A DNA stretch of 64,000 bases. Source: Streptomyces sp. NBC_01264 (GTDB lineage: Bacteria; Actinomycetota; Actinomycetes; Streptomycetales; Streptomycetaceae). The number at the start of each line of letters is the position of its first letter. The first letter of the stretch is position 1. The translations under genes were made by a program, and so were the position numbers. Below are positions 26,933-34,869 of the stretch, piece by piece. The stretch spans positions 1,612,001 to 1,676,000 of the forward strand of contig NZ_JAPEOX010000002.1 in the NCBI RefSeq assembly GCF_026340675.1. The letters run 5' to 3'. The notes under the pieces were generated by a model. The model was not told the DNA's origin, searched no databases, and worked only from the letters and a program-made list of their open reading frames with translations.

Positions 26933-28138
26933 ATGAGCCGACTTGCCCAGACCGCCGGCCTGACGGACGACCAGAGGGACATCCTCAAGACCGTCCGGGA
27001 GTTCGTAGACAAAGAGATCATCCCGGTCGCGACCGAGCTGGAGCACCGGGACGAGTACCCGCAGCAGATCGTCGACGGACTCAAGGAACTCGGCCTCTTC
27101 GGCCTGATGATCCCGGAGGAGTACGGCGGCCTGGGCGAGTCGCTCCTCACGTACGCGCTGTGCGTCGAGGAGATCGCGCGCGGCTGGATGTCCGTCTCGG
27201 GCATCATCAACACGCACTTCATCGTGGCGTACATGCTCAAGCAGCACGGGACGCAGGAGCAGAAGGAGTACTTCCTCCCGCGCATGGCCCTGGGCGAGGT
27301 GCGCGGCGCGTTCTCGATGTCCGAGCCGGGGCTCGGCTCCGATGTGTCGGCCATCACCTCCAAGGCGGTGAAGGACGGCGACGAGTACGTCCTGAACGGC
27401 CAGAAGATGTGGCTGACGAACGGCGGCACGTCCACGCTGGTGGCCGTTCTGGTGCGCAGTGACGAAGGACACCCCGAGGGCACCGCGCCCCACAAGTCGA
27501 TGACGACCTTCCTCGTGGAGAAGGAGGCCGGCTTCGGTGAGGTCCGGCCCGGCCTGACCATCCCGGGCAAGATCGACAAGATGGGCTACAAGGGCGTCGA
27601 CACGACCGAGCTCATCATGGACGGACTGCGCATTCCGGCCAATCGGGTCCTCGGCGGGGCGACCGGCCGAGGGTTTTACCAAATGATGGACGGGGTCGAG
27701 GTCGGCCGCGTCAACGTGGCGGCCCGTGGCTGCGGCGTCGCACAGCGTGCGTTCGAGCTGGGTGTCTCATATGCCCAGCAACGTCACACTTTCGGCAAGG
27801 CCATCGCCGAGCACCAGGCGATCCAGTTCAAGCTGGCCGAGATGGCTACCAAGGTCGAAGCCGCCCATGCGATGATGGTCAATGCAGCACGCAAAAAGGA
27901 CTCCGGGGAACGAAACGACCTCGAAGCAGGGATGGCGAAGTACCTCGCCTCCGAGTACTGCAAGGAGGTGGTGGAGGACGCGTTCCGTATCCACGGTGGC
28001 TACGGCTTCTCGAAGGAGTACGAGATCGAGCGCCTCTACCGTGAGGCACCCATGCTGCTCATCGGTGAAGGTACCGCCGAGATCCAGAAAATGATCATCG
28101 GGCGACGCCTGCTCGAGGAGTACCGGCTCCAGGGCTGA
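26933..28138 (+). CDS. mcd: Methylsuccinyl-CoA dehydrogenase (acyl-CoA dehydrogenase family)
   Basis: FAD-dependent oxidation of methylsuccinyl-CoA to mesaconyl-CoA. The 401-residue protein has all acyl-CoA dehydrogenase segments: helical N-domain (EFVDKEIIPVATELEHRDEYP), FAD strand domain (GAFSMSEPGLGSDV; KMWLTNGGTSTLVAV) and C-terminal helices (RHTFGKAIAEHQAIQFKLAEMA; QIHGGYGFSKEYEIERLYREA). The position normally carrying the catalytic glutamate in short-chain dehydrogenases is in the segment EAPMLLIGEGTAEIQKM. It is the last gene of the operon. From about 27630 codon choice becomes less GC-biased (CATATG, AAAAAG, GAAGCC) than in the first half. Confidence 0.9.
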   Translation: MSRLAQTAGLTDDQRDILKTVREFVDKEIIPVATELEHRDEYPQQIVDGLKELGLFGLMIPEEYGGLGESLLTYALCVEEIARGWMSVSGIINTHFIVAYMLKQHGTQEQKEYFLPRMALGEVRGAFSMSEPGLGSDVSAITSKAVKDGDEYVLNGQKMWLTNGGTSTLVAVLVRSDEGHPEGTAPHKSMTTFLVEKEAGFGEVRPGLTIPGKIDKMGYKGVDTTELIMDGLRIPANRVLGGATGRGFYQMMDGVEVGRVNVAARGCGVAQRAFELGVSYAQQRHTFGKAIAEHQAIQFKLAEMATKVEAAHAMMVNAARKKDSGERNDLEAGMAKYLASEYCKEVVEDAFRIHGGYGFSKEYEIERLYREAPMLLIGEGTAEIQKMIIGRRLLEEYRLQG

Positions 28139-28151
28139 AAGTCCCTTTTGG

Positions 28152-28248
28152 GGTAAATCGTCCAGCGGTTTACCGCGAAAGAGTCACTGGCTCACGGCCA
28201 TCGACTCGGCTTCTGGCTTGCCCAGTTGTTGCGCGCAACCGATAGCAT
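28152..28248 (+). promoter_or_regulatory. Candidate psd promoter with a perfect 12-bp palindrome
   Basis: GTTGCGCGCAAC at 28228-28239 is a perfect palindrome lying between TTGCCC (28219-28224) and TAGCAT (28243-28248), an 18-base spacer. Further left GGTAAA...TTTACC (28152-28157 with 28169-28174) forms another inverted repeat directly after the mcd stop and may be a terminator or a second operator. psd starts at 28314. Confidence 0.45.
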
Positions 28249-28313
28249 TCCAGTAAAGCCGCCGTCCCGTCCCCCCGTTTGCGGCGCGGCATCACCCGCT
28301 ACGAAGGTCATCC

Positions 28314-28970
28314 ATGCCCCACAGCCAAACCTCTGCACCTCGCGTCGGCCTCCTCGGTGGACGCCTCGCGCGCGGAGCATCGCCGTGGCTTCTGCCGACC
28401 GTCGCCACCGCCGCCGTCAGCCTCGTCCGGGCCCGCAAGTCCGGACGCTGGGCGGCAGTGGCCGTGCCCACCACCGCGCTCGCGGCGGGCATGCTGTGGT
28501 TCTTCCGCGACCCCGAGCGTGAGATCACGCAGGGCAGGGTCATCTCGCCCGCCGACGGTGTGGTGCAGAGCATCATGCCGTGGAAGGACGGACGCACCCG
28601 CGTCGCGATCTTCATGAGCCCCCTGAACGTCCACGTCAACCGCGCGCCCCTCGCGGGCACGGTGACGTCCGTGGAGCACGTCCCCGGTGGATTCGTTCCG
28701 GCGTTCAACAAGGAGAGCGAGAACAACGAGCGCGTCGTCTGGCACTTCGACACCGAGCTCGGCGACATCGAGATGGTGCAGATCGCCGGCGCCGTCGCCC
28801 GTCGCATCGTCCCGTACCTGCCGGCCGGCACCAAGGTGGAGCAGGGCGAACGCATCGGTCTGATCCGCTTCGGCTCCCGCGTCGACATCTACCTCCCCGA
28901 GGGCGTCGAGGTCGCGGTCGAGGTCGGACAGGCCACCACCGCGGGGGTGACCCGAATTGACCGTGACTGA
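28314..28970 (+). CDS. psd: Phosphatidylserine decarboxylase proenzyme
   Basis: Decarboxylates phosphatidylserine to phosphatidylethanolamine in the membrane. The 218-residue length fits the short actinobacterial form (PSD-A). The N-terminal membrane segment (LLPTVATAAVSLV) is followed by AGMLWFFRDPERE and ISPADGVV. The autocatalytic cleavage that creates the pyruvoyl cofactor would occur at G-S in RFGSRVDIYLP, near the C terminus, giving a large beta and a small alpha subunit. GAAGG precedes the ATG. It overlaps pssA, so substrate synthesis and decarboxylation are coupled. Confidence 0.95.
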   Translation: MPHSQTSAPRVGLLGGRLARGASPWLLPTVATAAVSLVRARKSGRWAAVAVPTTALAAGMLWFFRDPEREITQGRVISPADGVVQSIMPWKDGRTRVAIFMSPLNVHVNRAPLAGTVTSVEHVPGGFVPAFNKESENNERVVWHFDTELGDIEMVQIAGAVARRIVPYLPAGTKVEQGERIGLIRFGSRVDIYLPEGVEVAVEVGQATTAGVTRIDRD

Positions 28971-29817
28971 CCCTGAGACTCCTGCCGCGGGCTGGGTGCC
29001 CGAGGCCTCCGAGGAGGAGTCGGCCGACGACGACATGCCGCTCTCACTGCGGCTGTCGATAGCGGACACCCTCACCCTCGGCAACGCGACCTGCGGATTC
29101 ATGGCGGTGTACTTCACCACCACCGGGATCCTCATCCCGCACCTCACCGGCAGCGGCGGGTCGGGCATGGCCCGCAGCAGCGCCGCGACGGCAGTGATAC
29201 TGATGCTGCTCGCCGCGGTCTTCGACCTCTTCGACGGCATCGTGGCCCGCAAGCTGCGCAGCTCGCCGATGGGCGCCGAGCTGGACAACCTGTCCGACCT
29301 GATCAGCTTCGGGCTGGCGCCCGCGTACTTCGTCCTCGTCTGGGGCATGGTCGCCGACGACGCGGTGCAGAAGATGTCGGCGCTGGCGGCGATCGTGGTC
29401 CTGCTGGCGGTCGTCCTGCGCCTCGCGAGATTCAGCTGCGTGGTCATGAAGGACGGCATGTTCCAGGGCATGCCGAGCCCCTTCGGTGCGCTCACGGTCG
29501 TCTCGATCGTGCTGCTGGAGCTGCCGTTCATCCCGACCCTGCTGGCGATCGTCGGCGTGGCCTGGCTGATGGTGAGCCGGGTCGAGTACCCCAAGCCGCG
29601 GGGTGTCCTCGCGGTGGCGATGCTCAGCTGGATCGTCGCTGCGATGGGGCTGCTGGCCGCGTGGGCGTTCGACGCGCCGGGCGGCGGGGCGCTGCTCCAG
29701 ACCGGCTGCGCGCTGCAGATCGCTCTGGCGGCGACCATCCCGCTGTTCGCGACGACCCGTCGCGCGAACACGTTCCGCCACAACCGTCGCGAGGCGAGGG
29801 CCACCCAGGCCCCGTAG
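28957..29817 (+). CDS. pssA: CDP-diacylglycerol-serine O-phosphatidyltransferase
   Basis: Makes phosphatidylserine from CDP-diacylglycerol and serine. The CDP-alcohol phosphotransferase motif D-G-x2-A-R-x8-G-x3-D-x3-D is seen in LFDGIVARKLRSSPMGAELDNLSDL. The 286-residue protein has an acidic soluble N terminus and about seven to eight TM helices. TTG at 28957 is favoured because GGTGA lies six bases upstream; GTG at 28963 is an alternative. The start overlaps psd by 14 bases. The pair makes the PE typical of Streptomyces membranes. Confidence 0.95.
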   Translation: MTVTDPETPAAGWVPEASEEESADDDMPLSLRLSIADTLTLGNATCGFMAVYFTTTGILIPHLTGSGGSGMARSSAATAVILMLLAAVFDLFDGIVARKLRSSPMGAELDNLSDLISFGLAPAYFVLVWGMVADDAVQKMSALAAIVVLLAVVLRLARFSCVVMKDGMFQGMPSPFGALTVVSIVLLELPFIPTLLAIVGVAWLMVSRVEYPKPRGVLAVAMLSWIVAAMGLLAAWAFDAPGGGALLQTGCALQIALAATIPLFATTRRANTFRHNRREARATQAP

Positions 29818-29832
29818 CCTCCCGCCGTACCC

Positions 29833-29877
29833 GCAAGGGCCCCCGACCGCCACTAGGCGGGCGGGGGCCCTTCCGCA
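29833..29877 (+). terminator. Terminator after pssA
   Basis: Long stem of GCAAGGGCCCCCGACCGCC (29833-29851) with GGCGGGCGGGGGCCCTTCCGC (29857-29877), five-base loop, 16 bases after the pssA stop. Confidence 0.75.
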
Positions 29878-30720
29878 TGCGGGCCGCTGCGCGGGGCTTG
29901 GAGGGGGCGGGCGGGCCCACCCTGCGCTGTGCCTGCGCGGGGCCGCCTGTACGCCCTGCGCGGGGCCCTGGGCCCTTGCGGGGGGGCCGGATCGGCGGCG
30001 GGGCCGCTTGTGCCGCTGCGCAGGGCGGAGTCCCCTACCCGCCCTTCCACCGTTCCCCGGGCTCCGCCCGGACCCCTTGCCTCGTGCGGCGCCGTTCCCG
30101 GGGGCCAGCCCCCGGACCCCCGCTCCTCAAACGCCGGAGGGGCTGGATGTGGCAGACGCCGGAAGGGCCGGATTCTGCAGACGACGGAGGGGCTGGATTC
30201 GGCAGACGCCGGAAAGGCTGGAATGTGCAGGGCCGGGGCTGGATGGCGCGGAGCGCCATTTCAGCCGTCCGGCGTTTGAGGACCGGGGTCTGGGGCGGAG
30301 CCCCAGGGGGTCCGGGTGCGGCCCGGGACCCCTCCAGCCCCGCCGGCGTTTGAGGCGCGGGTCCGGGCAGCACCCGGGGAACGGGCGAAGGGCGGGTAGG
30401 GGACCCAGCCCAGCGCAGCGGCAAGGGGTGCCGCGGGGACTCCGGCCCGCGCGGCGGCACAGGTCGCAGGGGGGCCCAGCCTCGCGCGGCGGCACAGGTC
30501 GCCGCGGGGGCTTCGGCTCGCGGCGCTGGGACACGGCCCCGTCGGCGCCGCGCCGTGGGGCGGCGGCAGGGGGACGGCTCGCCGTCGGGGGCGCGGTGCG
30601 GCCAGGGGCTGCGCGCAGCCGGGATCCGGCGGCGGGGCCACGGGCCGGTGCGGACCGCGCCTAAGCTTGGTGTCGGAAAACCGCCAGCCCGGGGGCCGGC
30701 CGCCCGGGAGGATGGGAGCC
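29878..30720. repeat. Repeat-rich, gene-free intergenic region
   Basis: About 840 bases of extremely GC-rich sequence without a credible gene. It contains four exact-length 25-bp units at 30131-30155, 30156-30180, 30181-30205 and 30206-30230 (consensus near ACGCCGGAGGGGCTGGATTC plus 5 bases), flanked by CCTCAAACGCCGG (left, about 30125) and CCGGCGTTTGAGG (about 30269 and 30340) in inverted order. An outer inverted pair TCCCCTACCCGCCCTTCC (30031 on) and its complement (ending 30402) encloses the block; the same outer motif returns at 38042-38132. It must also hold the promoter of the alkA gene near its right end. Confidence 0.8.
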
Positions 30721-32214
30721 ATGTACACCGACACGGAGCGTTGCGTACGGGCCGTCCAATCGAAGGACGCGCGGTTCGACGGCTGGTTCTTCACCGCCGT
30801 CAGGACCACCGGGATCTACTGTCGCCCCAGCTGCCCCGCCGTACCGCCCAAGGTCGAGAACATGACCTTCCTGCCCAGCGCCGCCGCCTGCCAGCAGAAC
30901 GGGTACCGCGCCTGCAAGCGGTGCCGGCCCGACACCTCCCCCGGCTCCCCCGAGTGGAACGCCCGCGCCGACGCCGTCGCCCGGGCCATGCGCCTGATCC
31001 AGGACGGCGTGGTCGACCGCGAGGGCGTCCCGGGGCTGGCCTCCCGGCTCGGGTACTCCGCCCGCCAGGTGGAGCGCCAGCTCGGCGCCGAGCTCGGGGC
31101 CGGGCCCCTCGCCCTGGCCAGGGCCCAGCGCGCGCAGACCGCCCGGCTGCTGATCGAGACCTCGGGGCTCCCGATGGGCGACATCGCCTTCGCCGCCGGG
31201 TTCTCCTCGATCCGGACCTTCAACGACACCGTCCGCGAGGTGTTCGCCCTGGCCCCGAGCGAGCTCCGGGCGCGGGCGGCGACCCGGGGCACCGCCCCGG
31301 GTCCCGGAGCCGCCCAGGTGCCCGGCACCATCAGCCTGCGGCTCCCCTTCCGCGCCCCGCTCACCCCCGACAACCTCTTCGGCCACCTCGCCGCGACCGC
31401 CGTACCCGGGGTCGAGGAGTGGCGGGCGGGCGCCTACCGCCGCACGCTGCGGCTCCCGTACGGCACCGGCGTCGTCGCCCTCACCCCGCGGCCCGACCAC
31501 ATCGGCTGCCGGCTCGCCCTCACCGACCTGCGCGACCTGACCATCGCCATCAGCCGCTGCCGCCGGCTCCTGGACCTCGACGCGGACCCCGAGGCCGTCG
31601 ACGAGCAGCTCAGCGCCGACCCGCTGCTGGCCCCGCTCGTGGCCAAGGCTCCCGGGCGCCGGGTGCCGCGTACGGTCGACGCGGAGGAGTTCGCCGTACG
31701 GGCGGTCCTCGGGCAGCAGGTGTCGACCGCGGCGGCCCGTACGCACGCGGCGCGTCTGGTGCGCGCCCACGGCGAGCCGGTGGCCGACCCCGACCCCGAG
31801 GGCGGGCTGACGCACCTGTTCCCCACCTCGCAGGCCCTGGCCGGGATCGATCCCGAGTCGCTCGCCCTGCCGCGCAGCCGGCGCACCACCTTCACCACGC
31901 TCGTCTCGGCCCTCGCCGACGGCTCGCTCCCGCTCGGGATCGACAGCGACTGGGAGGCGGCCCGCGCACGGCTGGGGGCGCTGCCCGGCTTCGGTCCGTG
32001 GACCACCGAGATCATCGCGATGCGGGCCCTGGGCGACCCGGACGCCTTCATCCCGGCCGACCTGGGGATCCGGCGGGCCGCGCAGGGGCTCGGCCTGCCC
32101 TCCACGCCCGCGGCGCTGACCGCCCGCGCGGCGCACTGGCGGCCCTGGCGCGCGTACGCCGTGCAGTACCTGTGGGCCACCGAGGACCACGCCATCAACG
32201 TCCTGCCCGCCTGA
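30721..32214 (+). CDS. alkA: Ada-AlkA fusion: methylphosphotriester sensor and 3-methyladenine glycosylase
   Basis: A 497-residue three-part protein. Residues 1-75 are the Ada N-terminal zinc domain with four cysteines in IYCRPSC and RACKRC; one of them accepts methyl groups from DNA phosphotriesters. Residues ~80-180 form an AraC-type HTH pair (GVPGLASRLGYSARQVERQL; MGDIAFAAGFSSIRTFN). Residues ~200-497 are AlkA with HhH-GPD core (GQQVSTAAARTHAARLV; LPGFGPWTTEIIAMRALGDPDAF) and catalytic aspartate in IPADLGIRR. It senses methylation and excises alkylated bases. The ATG at 30721 is preferred to 30712 because of spacing from GGGAGG. Next gene is ogt, 72 bases on. Confidence 0.95.
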   Translation: MYTDTERCVRAVQSKDARFDGWFFTAVRTTGIYCRPSCPAVPPKVENMTFLPSAAACQQNGYRACKRCRPDTSPGSPEWNARADAVARAMRLIQDGVVDREGVPGLASRLGYSARQVERQLGAELGAGPLALARAQRAQTARLLIETSGLPMGDIAFAAGFSSIRTFNDTVREVFALAPSELRARAATRGTAPGPGAAQVPGTISLRLPFRAPLTPDNLFGHLAATAVPGVEEWRAGAYRRTLRLPYGTGVVALTPRPDHIGCRLALTDLRDLTIAISRCRRLLDLDADPEAVDEQLSADPLLAPLVAKAPGRRVPRTVDAEEFAVRAVLGQQVSTAAARTHAARLVRAHGEPVADPDPEGGLTHLFPTSQALAGIDPESLALPRSRRTTFTTLVSALADGSLPLGIDSDWEAARARLGALPGFGPWTTEIIAMRALGDPDAFIPADLGIRRAAQGLGLPSTPAALTARAAHWRPWRAYAVQYLWATEDHAINVLPA

Positions 32215-32286
32215 CCATCCGGCCGCCTGGCCGTCTGGCCGTCTGGCCGTCCGACCCAACCGAACTTCCGAGGAGTACGAGCCGTC

Positions 32287-32802
32287 ATGAGCAGCAGCAC
32301 CAGGACCAGTACCAAGCAGCACACCGTCGTGGACAGTCCCTACGGGCCGCTGACCCTCGTCGCCGCCGACGGGGTCCTGTGCGGCCTCTACATGACCGGA
32401 CAGCGTCACCGCCCGGCCGAGGAGGCCTTCGGGGAACGCGTCGCGGCCGGTGAGGCCCCCTTCCCGGAGGTGCTGCGGCAGCTGACCGCGTACTTCGCCG
32501 GGGAGCTCACCGCCTTCGACCTGCCGGTCCGGCTGGAGGGCACCGAGTTCCAGCGCAGCGTGTGGGAGCAGCTCGTACGGATCCCCTACGGGCAGACCTG
32601 GTCCTACGGGGAGCTGGCCGCCAAGCTCGGCAAGCCGAACGCCTCCCGCGCGGTCGGGCTCGCCAACGGCAAGAACCCGGTCGGCATCATCGTCCCGTGC
32701 CACCGCGTCATCGGAGCCTCCGGCTCCATGACCGGCTACGGCGGCGGCATCGACCGCAAGGTGCGACTGCTGGCCTTCGAGTCCGGGGCCGAGCAGCTCT
32801 AG
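32287..32802 (+). CDS. ogt: Methylated-DNA-[protein]-cysteine S-methyltransferase
   Basis: Suicide repair of O6-methylguanine in DNA. The 171-residue protein carries the acceptor-cysteine motif IIVPCHRVIG (around residue 138), the recognition helix region PYGQTWSYGELAAKLGKPNASRAVGLANGKNP and arginine finger, and the N-terminal ribonuclease-like domain. GAGGAG lies 14 bases before the ATG. With the Ada-AlkA gene immediately upstream it forms an adaptive-response pair; the Ada N-terminal domain probably activates transcription of both. Confidence 0.96.
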   Translation: MSSSTRTSTKQHTVVDSPYGPLTLVAADGVLCGLYMTGQRHRPAEEAFGERVAAGEAPFPEVLRQLTAYFAGELTAFDLPVRLEGTEFQRSVWEQLVRIPYGQTWSYGELAAKLGKPNASRAVGLANGKNPVGIIVPCHRVIGASGSMTGYGGGIDRKVRLLAFESGAEQL

Positions 32803-32906
32803 GGCCCGTCCGCCGCCCGGGGTTGGCGCCGTCGCCCTCCAGCTCGGCCGCGGTGCGGCCCGGGGCGACCACCCGCTCGGCGAACTCCCGCACTTTCGGG
32901 GTCGGC

Positions 32907-33743
32907 CTACCCCCGAGTGACTCCGGGCGCCCCCGGCCCCCCGGGCTTCCAGCCCCAGGCCGTGAGCATGCCGGGCGACAGCCCGGCGTACGCCGGTGAC
33001 CCCAGCAGCCGCACGGCCTCGGCGAGCCGGTCCTCGTCGAGGAGCCCCGTCGCCAGCATGTCCGTCCGGGCCCGGTCCCAGGTGTCCGCCCAGAACCGGC
33101 TGATCGCGCTGCCCGGCAGCAGCGGTGGTACGTGGATCTCGGCCGCCACCGATTCCAGCCCCGCCGCCTCCAGCAGCTCGGGGTGGTCGACCACCCTCGA
33201 CACGTCCGTCCCGATGCCGTCGCGCAGCGCGCGCCACATGGCCCGCATCGCGTCGCCGTACGGGGTGCGGGGCGCGGAGTCCGTCGTCAGGTCCACGGCG
33301 TCGCTGATCACCAGGACCCCGCCGGGGACGAGGAGTTCGCCGAGCCGCGAGATCAGCCGCGGCCGATCCGGCAGGTGCATGAGGACGAACCGGGCGTGGA
33401 CCAGCCGGAAGAGCCCCGGGGCGAATCCCTCCGCGGTGACGTCCGCCTGGAGCGGAGTCAGCCCCGGCACCGGGTGCGCCGTGAGGAACCGTACGTCCCG
33501 GTCCACGGCGAGTACCTCCGCGACCCCCGCCTCCTCCAGCAGCCGGCGCGCCACCGTCCCGGTGCCCGCCCCGATGTCGAGGCAGGTCCAGCCCGGGCCC
33601 ACTCCCAGCCGTCGCAGCCGGGACATGGTCGTGGCGTCGTAGGTGAGGGAGCCTAGGTCGATCCGGTCTCCTTCGCCCGCAGCCTCGGGGCGGAAGACCC
33701 GCTCGCCGTAGCGCCCCGGGCCCTCGGGCCCCGTGCCGGTCAT
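32907..33743 (-). CDS. Class I SAM-dependent methyltransferase
   Basis: A 278-residue Rossmann methyltransferase. Motif I is CLDIGAGTGTVARRLL, acidic motif II EVLAVDRDVRFL, motif post-II LTPLQADVTAEGF, and motif III LLVPGGVLVISDAVDL. The pattern 'RFVLMHLPDRPRLISRL' is common in UbiE/small-molecule methyltransferases of actinobacteria. The acceptor is not identifiable. The ATG at 33743 gives a natural N terminus; an in-frame upstream start at 33776 adds eleven odd residues. Neighbours are unrelated. Confidence 0.88.
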   Translation of the reverse strand: MTGTGPEGPGRYGERVFRPEAAGEGDRIDLGSLTYDATTMSRLRRLGVGPGWTCLDIGAGTGTVARRLLEEAGVAEVLAVDRDVRFLTAHPVPGLTPLQADVTAEGFAPGLFRLVHARFVLMHLPDRPRLISRLGELLVPGGVLVISDAVDLTTDSAPRTPYGDAMRAMWRALRDGIGTDVSRVVDHPELLEAAGLESVAAEIHVPPLLPGSAISRFWADTWDRARTDMLATGLLDEDRLAEAVRLLGSPAYAGLSPGMLTAWGWKPGGPGAPGVTRG

Positions 33744-33839
33744 GGGCCCATTGTCGCAAGGGGGCGGGGACACCACACCTCGGAGGCGGGGACGAGGGGC
33801 CGGCGGTCCACGTGGATGTGGACGCCCTGGAGGGACCGG

Positions 33840-34268
33840 CTAGATCACCACCAGCGGGACCAGCAGCGCGAAGGCGGCGCCGGCCTCGACCGCGTAGCCG
33901 TACAGGGACGGGTGCTGGACGGGGGCCGCGAGCAGGACCACGCTCTGCTGGGCCGCGGCCGCGCCCACCCAGTCGGCGTCGGCGCCGAGGCCGCCCTGGT
34001 ACCAGCCCTCGCAGGAACCGGGGCCGGTGACGGCGAGGACGTCGTCCTCGCGGCGGTAGAAGGCCTGCCATCCCTCGGCCGGTGCGGACCAGGCCTCGAA
34101 GTCGGTGAACTGCGCCCAGCCGCCGTCGCGGATCGCGGTGTCGAACATCCAGACCGGCACCCCCTCGGGGGTGACCTCGCCGCTCTCCTGCTGATCGGTG
34201 GTGAAGTGGACCATGGGCAGGGCGTCGGGCCCGTCCGCGGTACTGGGCCAGGCGTACATCGTGATCAT
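33840..34268 (-). CDS. Hypothetical protein
   Basis: A 142-residue protein with no motif I recognise. It is acidic and aromatic-rich (AWPSTADGPDALPMVHFTTD, VPVWMFDTAIRDGGWAQFTDFEAWS, GWQAFYRREDDVLAVTGPGSCEGWYQGGLG) and ends in a hydrophobic stretch (AFALLVPLVVI) that is not clearly a TM helix. Third-position GC and coding texture support a real gene. Its start lies about 60 bases downstream of the Nudix gene on the same strand, so co-transcription is possible. Confidence 0.65.
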   Translation of the reverse strand: MITMYAWPSTADGPDALPMVHFTTDQQESGEVTPEGVPVWMFDTAIRDGGWAQFTDFEAWSAPAEGWQAFYRREDDVLAVTGPGSCEGWYQGGLGADADWVGAAAAQQSVVLLAAPVQHPSLYGYAVEAGAAFALLVPLVVI

Positions 34269-34331
34269 CTGCTGAATTCTGTCCTGCTCGGTGTAGGCAC
34301 GGAATAACGAGCGGAAGGCGCGTGGAAGCGG

Positions 34332-34832
34332 CTACGAGGCCTGCGACCTGCGGCCGTTCTCCAGCTCCACGGTGCCCTCGCCGGACTGCAGTACGCGGTA
34401 CGCCTCCTGGGTGCGCAGGCCCAGGGATCCGAGCAGATGGTCCGTCAGCGCGGCCGGATCCACCAGCCGCCACGAGAGCAGCTCCTCCTCCTGGAGCTTG
34501 ATGGAGGCGAGCTGTGCGGCATCGAGCACGCCGCCGCCGTAGAGGTAGGCGACGAGCGGGGGCCGGCCCGGGCCGGTGGACCAGTCGACGGCGAGCAGCC
34601 GGCCGAGCGGCACGTCGATGCCGATCTCCTCGGCGCTCTCCCGGCGGGCGGCCGTGCGCGGGGACTCCCCCGTGTCCGACTCGATCGTGCCGCCGGGCAG
34701 GGCCCAGCCCTCCCGGTAGTTGGGCTCCACGAGGAGCACCCGGCCCTCGGCGTCCCGGAAGAGGGCGGCCGCGCCGGCCAGCACCCGGGGCAGGCTCGCG
34801 ATGTAGGTGGCGTAGTCATCCGTGGTGGTCAC
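34332..34832 (-). CDS. Nudix hydrolase
   Basis: A 166-residue hydrolase of nucleoside diphosphates linked to another moiety. The Nudix box is recognisable as GGTIESDTGESPRTAARRES followed by AEEIGI; compared with the consensus G-x5-E-x7-R-E-x2-E-E-x-G it has two extra residues between the first glycine and the glutamate, a variant frequent in actinobacteria. GTG start at 34832. Substrate unknown. It is divergent in sense from nothing nearby: both neighbours are also on the minus strand. Confidence 0.9.
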   Translation of the reverse strand: MTTTDDYATYIASLPRVLAGAAALFRDAEGRVLLVEPNYREGWALPGGTIESDTGESPRTAARRESAEEIGIDVPLGRLLAVDWSTGPGRPPLVAYLYGGGVLDAAQLASIKLQEEELLSWRLVDPAALTDHLLGSLGLRTQEAYRVLQSGEGTVELENGRRSQAS

Positions 34833-34869
34833 CGCGCAACCCTACCCAGCCGCCCCGGGCCCGCGGGGA

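Noticed and set aside
29878..30660. Several open frames of 65-230 codons in the repeat-rich gap
   Set aside because: They are Arg/Gly/Pro-rich, follow the repeats, and no frame shows third-position bias or a known domain.
32803..32906. A possible acyl-CoA dehydrogenase N-terminal remnant on the minus strand
   Set aside because: The similarity (REFAERVVAP) is only about ten residues; too short to support.
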